A stretch of DNA of 7,368 bases from Deltaproteobacteria bacterium (GCA_016218905.1 JACRCS010000718.1:1-7368), one strand, 5' to 3'; shown: positions 1 to 6,119, counted from the first letter of the stretch. The notes: generated by a model not told the origin, from the letters alone. Numbers and translations are program-made.

Positions 1-42
1 CAAGCTCATGCCCGGCTGGAACTGAAAGCGATTCATCTTCAT
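1..42 (-). CDS. IS1595-like transposase, N-terminal fragment (runs off the left edge)
   Basis: Read on the minus strand from the ATG at 42-40, the visible residues are MKMNRFQFQPGMSL, and the frame continues past the window edge. Transposases of the IS1595 group (DDE-type, with an N-terminal zinc ribbon) commonly begin with a very similar 'NRxQFQPGLS' segment. This is recalled family knowledge, not a search result. A strong Shine-Dalgarno, AGAGGAGG (complement of 49-56), sits 6 nt before the ATG, which supports a real start. A second in-frame ATG lies two codons in. Only 14 residues can be seen, so zinc-ribbon and catalytic residues cannot be checked and intactness is unknown. The neighbouring permease gene loses its 5' end right beside it, as expected if the element inserted there. 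Confidence 0.6.
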   Translation of the reverse strand, partial: MKMNRFQFQPGMSL

Positions 43-88
43 GGCAACCCTCCTCTGAGAGCGTTGCCGCGGATTCTACGCGCTGACC

Positions 89-105
89 GTGACAGGATCT
101 GTCAC
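89..105. repeat. 7-bp perfect palindrome near the IS end
   Basis: GTGACAG at 89-95 and CTGTCAC at 99-105 are exact reverse complements around a 3-nt spacer. It lies between the transposase start and the truncated permease. It could be a transposase-binding or operator site at the element's tip, or an unrelated protein-binding dyad. Nothing in the window distinguishes these. Confidence 0.5.
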
Positions 106-147
106 ACTCCCGCCCCGGCGGAAGATTGGCGCTAATCAGGTACGACC

Positions 148-1257
148 TTGCCGCTCTACATCCTTCTCGGCGAATTTGCCGATCGGGGCGGCTACGCCCA
201 CGGGCTCTACCGGACGGGGAAGGCGTGGCTCGGACGCATCCCGGGCGGGCTCTCGATCGCAACCATCGTGGGCGGCGCAGGCTTCGGCGCCGTCTGCGGC
301 GCAAGCGTCGCGTCTTCCGCCGTGCTGGGGAAGATCTGCATCCCGGAAATGCGAAGAATGGGCTACGACGACTCTCTCGCCGCGGGTTCCGTCGCCGCCT
401 GTGCCAACCTGGCCTCGATGATCCCGCCCAGCGGCTTGATGATCATCTACTCCATGTTCACGGGCCAGTCGCTCGGGAAGTTATTCATGGCAGGGTTCCT
501 CCCGGGCCTGCTGATCACCACCGTCTTCTGCACGATGGTGTGGCTGCGGGTGACCCTGCGACCTTCTCTGGCTCCTCCAGCCAGCGAGCGCCTGTCCTGG
601 CGGCAGCGGCTCGGGTCGCTCCGGTACGGTTGGGAGATCTTCGTCATCGCCGGCGTGGTCCTGGGCGGGCTGTACACGGGGTACTTCACCGTCACCGAGG
701 CGGGCGGCGTAGGGGCGCTGGTCGCCTTTCTCCTGGCCTTGAGGACGCGCACGCTCGACTGGCCGACTCTGAAGGGGGCCCTCCTGAGCGCCGTCCGCAC
801 GACGGTGATGGTCCTGTTCGTGGTGGTCGGGATCATGATCTTCACCCGGTTCCTCACGATGTCGAGGGTGCCCCTCGTCGTATCGGCGTTCCTGTCGGAC
901 CTGCCGGTGCACAGGGTCGTCATCCTCTCGCTCATCTGCGCCTTCTATCTCTTCCTCGGCATGTTCTTCGACGGCATCAGCATGATGGCCCTTACGATCC
1001 CCGTCCTCTTTCCCACGATTCTCACTCTCGGCTACGACCCGATCTGGTTCGGCGTCCTCTGCGTACTGCTCTGCGAGATCGGCCTGATCACGCCACCGGT
1101 CGGCGTGAACTGCTTCGTCGTCGCCGGGATGGTGCCGGACCTGTCTTTGGAGAAGATCTTCAGGGGGGCTCTACCCTTCGTGTTCGCAAATCTCCTCTGC
1201 GTCGCAACGCTGATCTCCTTCCCCATCATTGCGTTGTACCTCCCCAGTCTCATGTAG
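148..1257 (+). CDS. dctM: TRAP transporter large permease DctM, 5'-truncated
   Basis: The product is the large membrane subunit of a tripartite ATP-independent periplasmic transporter. With a small permease and a DctP-type binding protein it would import an organic acid or similar solute using the sodium gradient. Family features are clear: the opening PLYILLGEF, the GAGFGAVCGASVASSA segment, the IPPSGLMIIY segment and the ITPPVGVNCFVV signature near the C-terminus, with many hydrophobic helices throughout. Full DctM proteins have about 425 residues and their PLFIxMGE motif sits near residue 55. Here that motif is residue 2 of 369, so the first one to two membrane segments are missing. The frame is closed by TAA at 133-135, the nominal TTG start at 148 has only a weak AGG upstream, and a transposase lies just to the left. 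No stop or frameshift occurs in the remaining codons. It is probably non-functional unless fused or restarted in some other way. Confidence 0.88.
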   Translation: MPLYILLGEFADRGGYAHGLYRTGKAWLGRIPGGLSIATIVGGAGFGAVCGASVASSAVLGKICIPEMRRMGYDDSLAAGSVAACANLASMIPPSGLMIIYSMFTGQSLGKLFMAGFLPGLLITTVFCTMVWLRVTLRPSLAPPASERLSWRQRLGSLRYGWEIFVIAGVVLGGLYTGYFTVTEAGGVGALVAFLLALRTRTLDWPTLKGALLSAVRTTVMVLFVVVGIMIFTRFLTMSRVPLVVSAFLSDLPVHRVVILSLICAFYLFLGMFFDGISMMALTIPVLFPTILTLGYDPIWFGVLCVLLCEIGLITPPVGVNCFVVAGMVPDLSLEKIFRGALPFVFANLLCVATLISFPIIALYLPSLM

Positions 1258-1304
1258 AGGTGCCTTTGAGCATCGGTCACCGCCGACGAAGGCGGATTAT
1301 CAGA

Positions 1305-1309
1305 AGGAG
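1305..1309 (+). promoter_or_regulatory. Shine-Dalgarno of dctP
   Basis: AGGAG lies 9 nt before the ATG at 1319. It decides the start, because the same frame stays open upstream to an ATG at 1229 inside dctM that has no comparable RBS and would bury the signal peptide. Confidence 0.75.
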
Positions 1310-1318
1310 AGAAAGATA

Positions 1319-2359
1319 ATGCGTAGACAAGCGCTGGTGCGGACCGTTGCTGCATGTGCCCTGGCTCTCGTTGGCTGCTGGCTCTCGCCCGCCGTCTGTC
1401 GCGCGGAAGAGGTCATCAAGCTGAAGTACGGGTCTTACGCGCCCCAGGGTGTCGTGGACGAACCGATCTTCTGGTTCTTCGACGAGGTATCGAAGAGAAG
1501 CGGCGTCAAGATCCGGCTGGAGACCTACTTCCTCGGGACGCTGGCCAAGGCGGACGCGTGCATCGATGCGCTCGGGGCGGGTGTGTACGACGTCGGCTGG
1601 ATAAGCCCGGCGCTCTCTCCGGCCAAGACGCCCCTCTCCATGATCCCCAACGCGACGCCGGTGGTCGCCCGGACGTTGCGGAGCGGAACAGCCGCCATGG
1701 ACGAGCTCGTAAGGACCTATCCGCCCATGGCCGCGGAGTTTGACAAGGCGAACGTGAAGTACCTGTTCTCCTCGGCGGTCTGGCACTACCAGCTCATCAG
1801 CACGAAGCCGGTGAGGAGCTTCGCCGAAATCAAGGGGCTCAGGGTCCGGACCTTCGGGTATCTATCCAAGGCTTGGGCTGAGGCCGGGGGCGTGCCGGTT
1901 GCGCTCTCCATCGCGGAAGCCTACGACGCCTTGCAGAAGGGTGCGCTGGACGGAGTGCTCACCCAACCGGTCTCGATGCACGAGACGCTGAAGCTCTCGG
2001 AAATCGCAAAGCATTACACGGATATGGACTTCGGTTGCCTGCCCGTACCCGTCCTGATGAACGCGAAGGCGTGGAACCGTCTTCCGGAGAAGGTCCGGAA
2101 GGAGATGTTGGCGCTTTCGGGCTCCATGCCGGAAAAGGTCGAACAGATCATCGCGGGACAGGAAGCGAGGGCGGTCGACGCGATGAAGAAGAAGGGTGTG
2201 CAGCTGTACGAGCTGCCGGAGCCGGACAAGCGCCGGCGAGACGAGATCGGCAGGGCCCTCACTCAGGTCGTAGCCTCCGACCTCAGCTCCCGGGGCGCGG
2301 CGAACGCGAAGGAGACCATGGATCGCTACCTCCAGGGCCTGAACAAGTACTCGAAGTAA
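1319..2359 (+). CDS. dctP: TRAP transporter solute-binding protein, DctP family
   Basis: This 346-residue periplasmic receptor captures the substrate and delivers it to the DctQM permease. The ATG at 1319 was chosen because it follows GAAGGAGAG with AGGAG 9 nt upstream and opens directly into an export signal: basic residues 1-8, a hydrophobic core at 9-22, and probable cleavage after A29. LVGC at residues 17-20 also resembles a lipobox, so a lipoprotein is possible. Family marks include IKGLRVRTFG (171-180), where R177 matches the conserved substrate-carboxylate arginine, and EAYDALQKGALDGV (200-213). The length is normal for the family. The gene begins 61 nt after the dctM stop and was probably in the same operon, so the insertion upstream may have cut its normal transcription. 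The substrate cannot be read from the sequence. Confidence 0.93.
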   Translation: MRRQALVRTVAACALALVGCWLSPAVCRAEEVIKLKYGSYAPQGVVDEPIFWFFDEVSKRSGVKIRLETYFLGTLAKADACIDALGAGVYDVGWISPALSPAKTPLSMIPNATPVVARTLRSGTAAMDELVRTYPPMAAEFDKANVKYLFSSAVWHYQLISTKPVRSFAEIKGLRVRTFGYLSKAWAEAGGVPVALSIAEAYDALQKGALDGVLTQPVSMHETLKLSEIAKHYTDMDFGCLPVPVLMNAKAWNRLPEKVRKEMLALSGSMPEKVEQIIAGQEARAVDAMKKKGVQLYELPEPDKRRRDEIGRALTQVVASDLSSRGAANAKETMDRYLQGLNKYSK

Positions 2360-2387
2360 TAGGGAGCGGAGACGAGCCGGAGGGAGC

Positions 2388-2406
2388 CCCCGGCGCTGGA
2401 CCGGGG
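2388..2406. terminator. Possible weak hairpin between convergent genes
   Basis: CCCCGG (2388-2393) and CCGGGG (2401-2406) form a 6-bp GC stem with a 7-nt loop, 28 nt after the dctP stop and about 80 nt from the end of the convergent GerMN gene. There is no T-run on either side. It could slow transcription from either direction but is not a standard intrinsic terminator. Confidence 0.25.
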
Positions 2407-2482
2407 CCGTGGCCACCTGGCGAAAGTCAGCCGAGGGGGCACTCGGACCGAGCAGAGGCCCCTCATCGGTCCCGGGAAACAG

Positions 2483-3313
2483 TTAGTCCGTGTGCTCCTG
2501 GATCCGCACCTTCATTGACCGGCTGCCGGTGGCGGGCTTGCCCGTCTTGTCCTGGAGCGCCCAGGAGAGGGAGAGGGGGGCGTCGCGCAGGATGACGGCG
2601 GGGTCGGCCGGCTTGAAGACGACGGCCATGTCGAACATGGAGAGATACGTCGTGCCGGGGACCTCCGAGCCTTCGGCCGTCCGAATGGAGAAGTTCGTCA
2701 TGGACACCGGGCGGTCGAAGAGGACGTCGATCTCTGCCGGCTTCTCGCCCTTGTGGACGGGCGCCACCACGTCCAGGAGCCTCACGGGCGGAGGCGGCTC
2801 CACGATCGCCGGCGCCATCCCCTCCGGCCCGACCGCGCGCCTCCCCTCGACCTCCAGCACCACCGACTTCACGCCGAACTGCGAGAGCGTGTACGCGAGC
2901 GCAGGGTAGGCGAGCGCGGTGGAGGGCGCCGCGCCGCCGGTGGCGACGCGTACGCGGGCCTTCCCGCCGCTCGCCTTGAACGAGCGAAGCTTCGCGTTGG
3001 GAGGAAAGAGCCGCGGGACCGCGAGCTCCCGGACCGTCATCGGGTGACCCTCCACGAGGACCCGCGCCGCCTGCTCGGCCGCCTTCTCCGGGGTCAGGAT
3101 GAACAGAGGCAGAGGCGAGAGCCGAGTGGGCGAGCCGCTGGCGCCGATGCCGGGCAGGTAGACGACCGCGGCCATGCAGTCCTGCCCTTCCGAAACGGGC
3201 GGGGGCCCGAAGGCCTCTCGGTAGGCTTCGGTAGCTCGAATGGGCTTTTCAGCAGCCACCGCTGCCGCCGAGAGAACGAGCGCTCCGAGGAGCGCGACGC
3301 TGGCGATCTTCAC
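2483..3313 (-). CDS. Secreted GerMN-domain protein
   Basis: A 276-residue exported protein. I start it at the GTG at 3313 because GGAGG (complement of 3318-3322) lies just upstream and the first 21 residues form a clean Sec signal peptide: MKIAS, a hydrophobic core, then AVAA before EKP. The frame is open a further 46 codons upstream, but that stretch looks unlike a protein. Residues 70-160 fit the GerMN domain known from spore germination protein GerM and from secreted proteins of many bacteria: LFILTPEKAAEQAARVL, a basic LFPPNAKLRSFK strand, GGKARVRVA, then LAYTLSQFGVKSVVLEVEG. Residues 175-276 look all-beta and Ig-like (VRLLDVVAP, IDVLFDRPV, LSLSWALQDKTGK), so it may bind a ligand or another envelope component. 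There is no lipobox and no Gmad2 motif. It is convergent with dctP and has no partner gene here. The GerMN call is moderately sure; the function is unknown. Confidence 0.78.
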   Translation of the reverse strand: MKIASVALLGALVLSAAAVAAEKPIRATEAYREAFGPPPVSEGQDCMAAVVYLPGIGASGSPTRLSPLPLFILTPEKAAEQAARVLVEGHPMTVRELAVPRLFPPNAKLRSFKASGGKARVRVATGGAAPSTALAYPALAYTLSQFGVKSVVLEVEGRRAVGPEGMAPAIVEPPPPVRLLDVVAPVHKGEKPAEIDVLFDRPVSMTNFSIRTAEGSEVPGTTYLSMFDMAVVFKPADPAVILRDAPLSLSWALQDKTGKPATGSRSMKVRIQEHTD

Positions 3314-3352
3314 GATTCCTCCACCAACGAGAACAGAGCACCGACGCTCACG

Positions 3353-3380
3353 AAGATAGCGTCCTGTCGTCGCGGCGCAA
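3353..3380 (-). promoter_or_regulatory. Tentative promoter of the GerMN gene
   Basis: On the minus strand, TTGCGC (complement of 3375-3380) and TATCTT (complement of 3353-3358) are separated by 16 nt, and the -10-like box lies about 40 nt before the GTG start. The match to the sigma-70 consensus is partial, and such matches arise by chance, so this is a weak call. Confidence 0.2.
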
Positions 3381-3533
3381 GAAGGGGGATTCGCGAGGTC
3401 AGATGAGCGCCGCGATGGCTGAGATGCTTTTGGCTCGTACCTCGACATCACTTGGTCGAGACGCTAGGGGCGCTCCCGACGTGTCGGGTTCTTCCGGCAT
3501 CTCAGGGGCTCGGACGGATAGACTGTCTCTCGC

Positions 3534-3601
3534 AGAGGCGCAGAGACCGCAGAGAAAGACAAATGCCCCATCTTGTTCTTCTCTGCGGTCTCTGTGCCTC
3601 T
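3534..3601. repeat. Long inverted repeat of CAGAG-rich sequence
   Basis: Arms of 23 nt at 3534-3556 and 3579-3601 are complementary at 22 of 23 positions. The only exception is the seventh base from the outside (G in the left arm, where A would pair). The 22-nt centre can pair further with small bulges, leaving a tip near CCC at 3566-3568. The left arm also has internal GCAGAG repetition. Repeats of the type 'cgcagagacgcagag' are, as I recall, common intergenic repeats in environmental bacterial genomes. The transcript would be a near-perfect hairpin of about 30 bp. There is no T-run, so a terminator role is not supported. Confidence 0.8.
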
Positions 3602-3753
3602 AGGGAGCGAAGCGAACGGGCGAGAGACAGGGATGTTGCCTTCTTGTCTGGGCCATGCCGCCAGGGAACCGCTACCCGCAAAGTCTGGTTCGTCCGCAGA
3701 ATCTGTGGGCGTCGGGCGGCGTGTCTTTTGACTAACCGCTCGATATCCAAGTT

Positions 3754-3777
3754 GTTTCTTCATCCGGACCAAGAAAC
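3754..3777. repeat. Short hairpin GTTTCTT/AAGAAAC
   Basis: GTTTCTT (3754-3760) and AAGAAAC (3771-3777) form a perfect 7-bp stem around a 10-nt loop, in a relatively AT-rich patch. On the plus strand it is followed by CCGG rather than T residues. No clear role. Confidence 0.4.
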
Positions 3778-3797
3778 CGGCTGGTGTCGATTTCGCG

Positions 3798-3885
3798 CCC
3801 CTTGTGGGAGCGGCCTCCAGGCCGCGATGAGCTCCGTATCGGCCTCCGGCCGAGATCGTGGTCTGGAGACCACTCCCACAAGGGG
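3798..3885. repeat. REP-like palindrome array with nested hairpins
   Basis: The outer arms CCCCTTGTGGGAG (3798-3810) and CTCCCACAAGGGG (3873-3885) pair perfectly over 13 bp. Inside are three more palindromes: GCGGCCT/AGGCCGC (3810-3825), TCGGCC/GGCCGA (3839-3853) and GTGGTCT/AGACCAC (3858-3873). The two 30-nt half-units (3798-3827 and 3856-3885, inverted) differ at 4 positions, all inside the inner stems, and the differences compensate so that each inner hairpin still pairs. The 'TTGTGGGAGCGGC' core is typical of REP/BIME units in gammaproteobacteria and of look-alike repeats elsewhere. Such units are usually mobilised in trans by a RAYT transposase; none is visible here. Confidence 0.82.
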
Positions 3886-3949
3886 AGGCCCCGGTCCACA
3901 GATTCCGCGGAAGATCTCGTTTTCGGTTACGCAGCGTCCTCTTCGACCT

Positions 3950-4022
3950 CGTTGCGCCGTCGCGCCGTTGCGTGAGGACCGGAAGCTAGGCCCGTTTCAC
4001 GCGACGCCGCGACGACGCAACG
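3950..4022. repeat. 26-bp inverted repeat just past the end of the Hsp70 operon
   Basis: Arms at 3950-3975 and 3997-4022 match as reverse complements at 23 of 26 positions around a 21-nt loop. The arms are built from repeated CGTTGCG/CGTCGCG words. The repeat starts 17 nt beyond the stop of the zinc-ribbon gene on the minus strand, so its RNA would fold a large GC hairpin at the 3' end of the operon transcript. It has no T-run, so protection of the 3' end or attenuation is more likely than classical termination. It may simply be a dispersed repeat. Confidence 0.75.
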
Positions 4023-4039
4023 GTTTTCGCCGGAATTGA

Positions 4040-4399
4040 TCAGGGGCCCGAGCCGGGCACCGGCCAGGCGTCTCTCCTGAGCCCGCACCATAACGAAAAC
4101 GCCTCCTCCCGGTTGCCCGTCCGGAAAAGGGCCAAGATCTCCTGGTGCGTTGCGGCTTCGGTGCGGTGCACGGAGAGGGACTCTCGGGCGAGGGCGAGGG
4201 CGCGGCCGTAAGCGCCGGCGCGGTACTCGATCCGGCTCAGCGCGAGAAGGGCTCGGGCCGCCTCCCGGAGCCGGAAGAGCTCCGAGAGATCGGCTTTGCA
4301 GCGGTAGCAGGATGGAGAGTCCCCGAGCTGCGCTCCACAGACCGGGCAGGAGGGCTTCAGGGTCTCACTCCAGGTAGAAGAGGAGCTCGGAGAGCTCAT
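4040..4399 (-). CDS. Zinc-ribbon protein with TPR-like helical tail, coupled to Hsp70
   Basis: This 119-residue protein starts at the ATG at 4399, inside the end of the Hsp70 gene (35-nt overlap), with GGAGAG 8 nt upstream. Residues 1-16 are Ser-rich. C18PVCG and C31YRC34 form a CxxC-x9-CxxC zinc ribbon, followed by KADLSELF. Residues 42-105 are helical, with small residues spaced as in tetratricopeptide repeats (ALLALSRIEYRAGAYGRALALARESL, then ILALFRTGNREEAFSLW). The J proteins DnaJ and Hsp40 carry a zinc-binding region that helps bind unfolded clients, whereas the J protein in this operon has none. An attractive inference is that this protein supplies a zinc/TPR client-binding or adaptor function in trans. 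I do not recognise a named family. It is the last gene of the operon, and a large hairpin follows it. Confidence 0.8.
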   Translation of the reverse strand: MSSPSSSSTWSETLKPSCPVCGAQLGDSPSCYRCKADLSELFRLREAARALLALSRIEYRAGAYGRALALARESLSVHRTEAATHQEILALFRTGNREEAFSLWCGLRRDAWPVPGSGP

Positions 4400-6119
4400 C
4401 GCAGGCGCTCTCCAGGGCTTTGATGTCCGAGCCGGCGAGGGCGGCGTCGACGCGCTCGATGCCTTGTCTCACCTGTTCCACGTCCTCGCCGGGGATGTCC
4501 GGCAGCATCCGCCGGGCCTTCTCCGCCACGGCCCTGGCACGGACGACCTCTCTGCTGTCGGACCTGGCGGCACCGGTGTCCTCCCCGCCGGCCTGGTCTT
4601 CTTCTCCGGATTCGCCCCAGAGCTCATCCAGACGTTCCCGCGCAGCCTCGAGCTCCTCGGCCTCGAACTTCGAGAGGGCATTCTCGACCGTGATGTGTTT
4701 CTGCTTCCCGGTGCGCTTCTCCACCGCCGTGGCCTTCAGGATCCCGTCCACGTTGAGCTCGAAGCGAAGCACGATCTCATTGCCGGCGGGAACGGCGCTG
4801 AGCCCCTCCACCAGGAAGCTGCCGATCAGGATGTTACGACGGGCGTCGCGGTCCTCGCCCTGGAAGACCTCGACCTGCACCTTCTCCTGCCGGTCCACCA
4901 TCGTGTAGAAGACCTCGCTGCGCGCGGACGGAAGCGGTGCGTTCTTCGGGATGAGGGCGTGGTAGCAGTGGAGGTACTCCTCCCCGTCCAGGTCCCCCAC
5001 GTAGCTCGTTCCGAAGGTGTAGGGCGTCACGTCCACGAGCACGGGGCCGACCTCCTCCCCGGCCATCATGCCGGCTTGGATGCCCGCTCCCAGTGCCACG
5101 CAGAGGTCCGGGTCCACCTCGGCGTGGGGCGTGAGGCCGTAGGCCTCCAGGATCTTCCGGGCGACGAGCGGCGTCCGGGAGGCTCCCCCTACGAGCAGGA
5201 TCCGATCGATCCGGCTCGAGACCAGGCCCGCTCCGTCGAGTGCGGTCTGGATGGCCGCCAGCGTCTCGTCGATGTAGGGCCGGATCATCTCCTCGTACTC
5301 CCTGCGGCCGAGCTCCACGCGGGCGTGAACGGGAACGCCGCCCTTTTCAGTCAGGTACTCCTCCTCGATCCGCGCGAAGGGCTGCTCCGAAAGGACCCGC
5401 TTGGCGGCCTCCGCGGCCCTGAGGAGCCGGGCCCGGGCCCGCGGATCTCCCGAGACGTCCACGCCGTGCTCGTCGCGCACGCGTGCGAGGAGCCATTCGA
5501 GGATCTTCGCGTCGAAGTCGTCGCCGCCGAGCCGGTTGTTGCCGTGGCTCGCCAGGACCTCCACCACCCCGGCTTCGATCTGGACCACCGATACGTCGAA
5601 GGTGCCTCCCCCCAGATCGTAGACGAGCACCCGCTCCCTCTCCCCGCGCCCGCCCGAGTACGCGAGCGCCGCCGCCGTCGGCTCGTTGATGATGCGCACG
5701 ACCTCCAGACCCGCCAGCTCACCCGCGTCGCGCGTGGCCAGACGCTGCGCATCGGAGAAGTACGCGGGCACCGTGATGACCGCCTTGCCGGCGGCCCTTC
5801 CGAGTTGCGCTTCTGCGCTCGCTTTGAGCTTCCGGAGGATCAGGGCCGAGATCTCCTGGGGGGTGTACTCTGCGTCGCCCAGGGAGACCCTCTCGTCGGA
5901 GCCCATCTTCCGCTTGATCGACTTGATCGTCCGCTCCGGATAGAGCACGTACTGGTTCTTCGCCTCCTCCCCGACGAGGAGCCTGCCTTCCGGCGAGAGC
6001 CCGACGAAAGAGGGAAGGATTCTCCTCCCGTCCTCGGCGAGCACGCGGGGCCGGCCATCTTCGATCACGCACACCTCGGAGTTGGTCGTCCCGAGGTCGA
6101 TCCCCAGAATGGTCTCCAC
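4365..6119 (-). CDS. Hsp70 chaperone, short DnaK-like
   Basis: This ATP-driven chaperone has 584 residues, against about 610-640 for housekeeping DnaK. The GTG start at 6119 directly abuts the TGA of the GrpE-like gene and has GGGAGAG upstream. The nucleotide-binding domain is complete: GIDLGTTNS (6-14), K69 matching the catalytic lysine, NEPTAAALAY (145-154), YDLGGGTFDVS (167-177) and LLVGGASRTP (308-317). Subdomain IB lacks the roughly 24-residue insert of proteobacterial DnaK. The linker reads GPVLVDVTPYTFG (358-370) instead of the usual DVLLLDVTPLSLG. The beta substrate-binding domain spans about 362-480 (VEVFQGEDRDARRN, VDGILKATAVEKRTGK). The helical lid is short, with a low-complexity acidic stretch near 500-520, and it ends in ELLFYLE without the usual DnaK tail. 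It acts with the adjacent J and GrpE-like proteins. It is a clear Hsp70; being an auxiliary paralogue rather than the main DnaK is inference. Confidence 0.95.
   Translation of the reverse strand: METILGIDLGTTNSEVCVIEDGRPRVLAEDGRRILPSFVGLSPEGRLLVGEEAKNQYVLYPERTIKSIKRKMGSDERVSLGDAEYTPQEISALILRKLKASAEAQLGRAAGKAVITVPAYFSDAQRLATRDAGELAGLEVVRIINEPTAAALAYSGGRGERERVLVYDLGGGTFDVSVVQIEAGVVEVLASHGNNRLGGDDFDAKILEWLLARVRDEHGVDVSGDPRARARLLRAAEAAKRVLSEQPFARIEEEYLTEKGGVPVHARVELGRREYEEMIRPYIDETLAAIQTALDGAGLVSSRIDRILLVGGASRTPLVARKILEAYGLTPHAEVDPDLCVALGAGIQAGMMAGEEVGPVLVDVTPYTFGTSYVGDLDGEEYLHCYHALIPKNAPLPSARSEVFYTMVDRQEKVQVEVFQGEDRDARRNILIGSFLVEGLSAVPAGNEIVLRFELNVDGILKATAVEKRTGKQKHITVENALSKFEAEELEAARERLDELWGESGEEDQAGGEDTGAARSDSREVVRARAVAEKARRMLPDIPGEDVEQVRQGIERVDAALAGSDIKALESACDELSELLFYLE

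Larger units (their letters stand above)
1..120 (-). mobile_element. End of an insertion sequence (IS1595-like), right boundary approximate
   Basis: This stretch holds the start of the transposase, its RBS, about 60 nt of leader, and a perfect 7-bp palindrome at 89-105 (GTGACAG, GAT spacer, CTGTCAC) that may belong to the terminal region. Similarity to DctM permeases begins only around 137-148, so the IS end should lie between roughly 105 and 137; the end given here is a midpoint guess. The other end of the element is outside the window, so terminal inverted repeats and the target duplication (8 bp is usual for this family) cannot be confirmed. Confidence 0.45.
3694..3910. repeat. 15-nt inverted pair flanking the REP-like array
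   Basis: CCGCAGAATCTGTGG at 3694-3708 and CCACAGATTCCGCGG at 3896-3910 are reverse complements at 14 of 15 positions, 187 nt apart, with the REP-like array between them. They could be the ends of a small non-autonomous element or two independent copies of a short dispersed repeat. Confidence 0.45.
3314..4039. other. Gene-free interval rich in inverted repeats
   Basis: About 725 bp lies between the start of the GerMN gene and the end of the Hsp70 operon. No open frame here has an RBS together with a recognisable protein. The left 220 nt should hold the GerMN promoter and include a short dyad, CCCGAC/GTCGGG, at 3475-3488. From 3534 onward the region is a series of palindromes, listed separately. 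Base composition is locally less GC-skewed around 3720-3780 than in the flanking genes. It appears to be a landing zone for dispersed intergenic repeats. Confidence 0.7.

Noticed and set aside
126..1319. A 397-codon plus-strand frame overlapping dctM
   Set aside because: It is Arg/His/Pro-rich without membrane segments, while the alternate frame gives an unmistakable TRAP permease. It is a shadow frame.
3314..3451. N-terminal extension of the GerMN protein to an ATG at 3451
   Set aside because: It would place 46 unremarkable residues before a clean signal peptide that has its own RBS and GTG start.
3798..3885. tRNA gene, because of the cloverleaf-like fold
   Set aside because: It has no acceptor-stem/anticodon geometry and no T-loop GTTCGANTC or D-loop consensus. 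The stems are explained by REP-like half-units.
3534..3910. CRISPR array
   Set aside because: The repeats are few, inverted rather than direct, of different sequences and unevenly spaced. No cas gene is present.
3452..4039. A 195-codon plus-strand frame (and shorter ones) in the repeat-rich interval
   Set aside because: It runs straight through three unrelated palindromes, has no RBS and resembles no protein. Open frames are expected by chance at this GC content.
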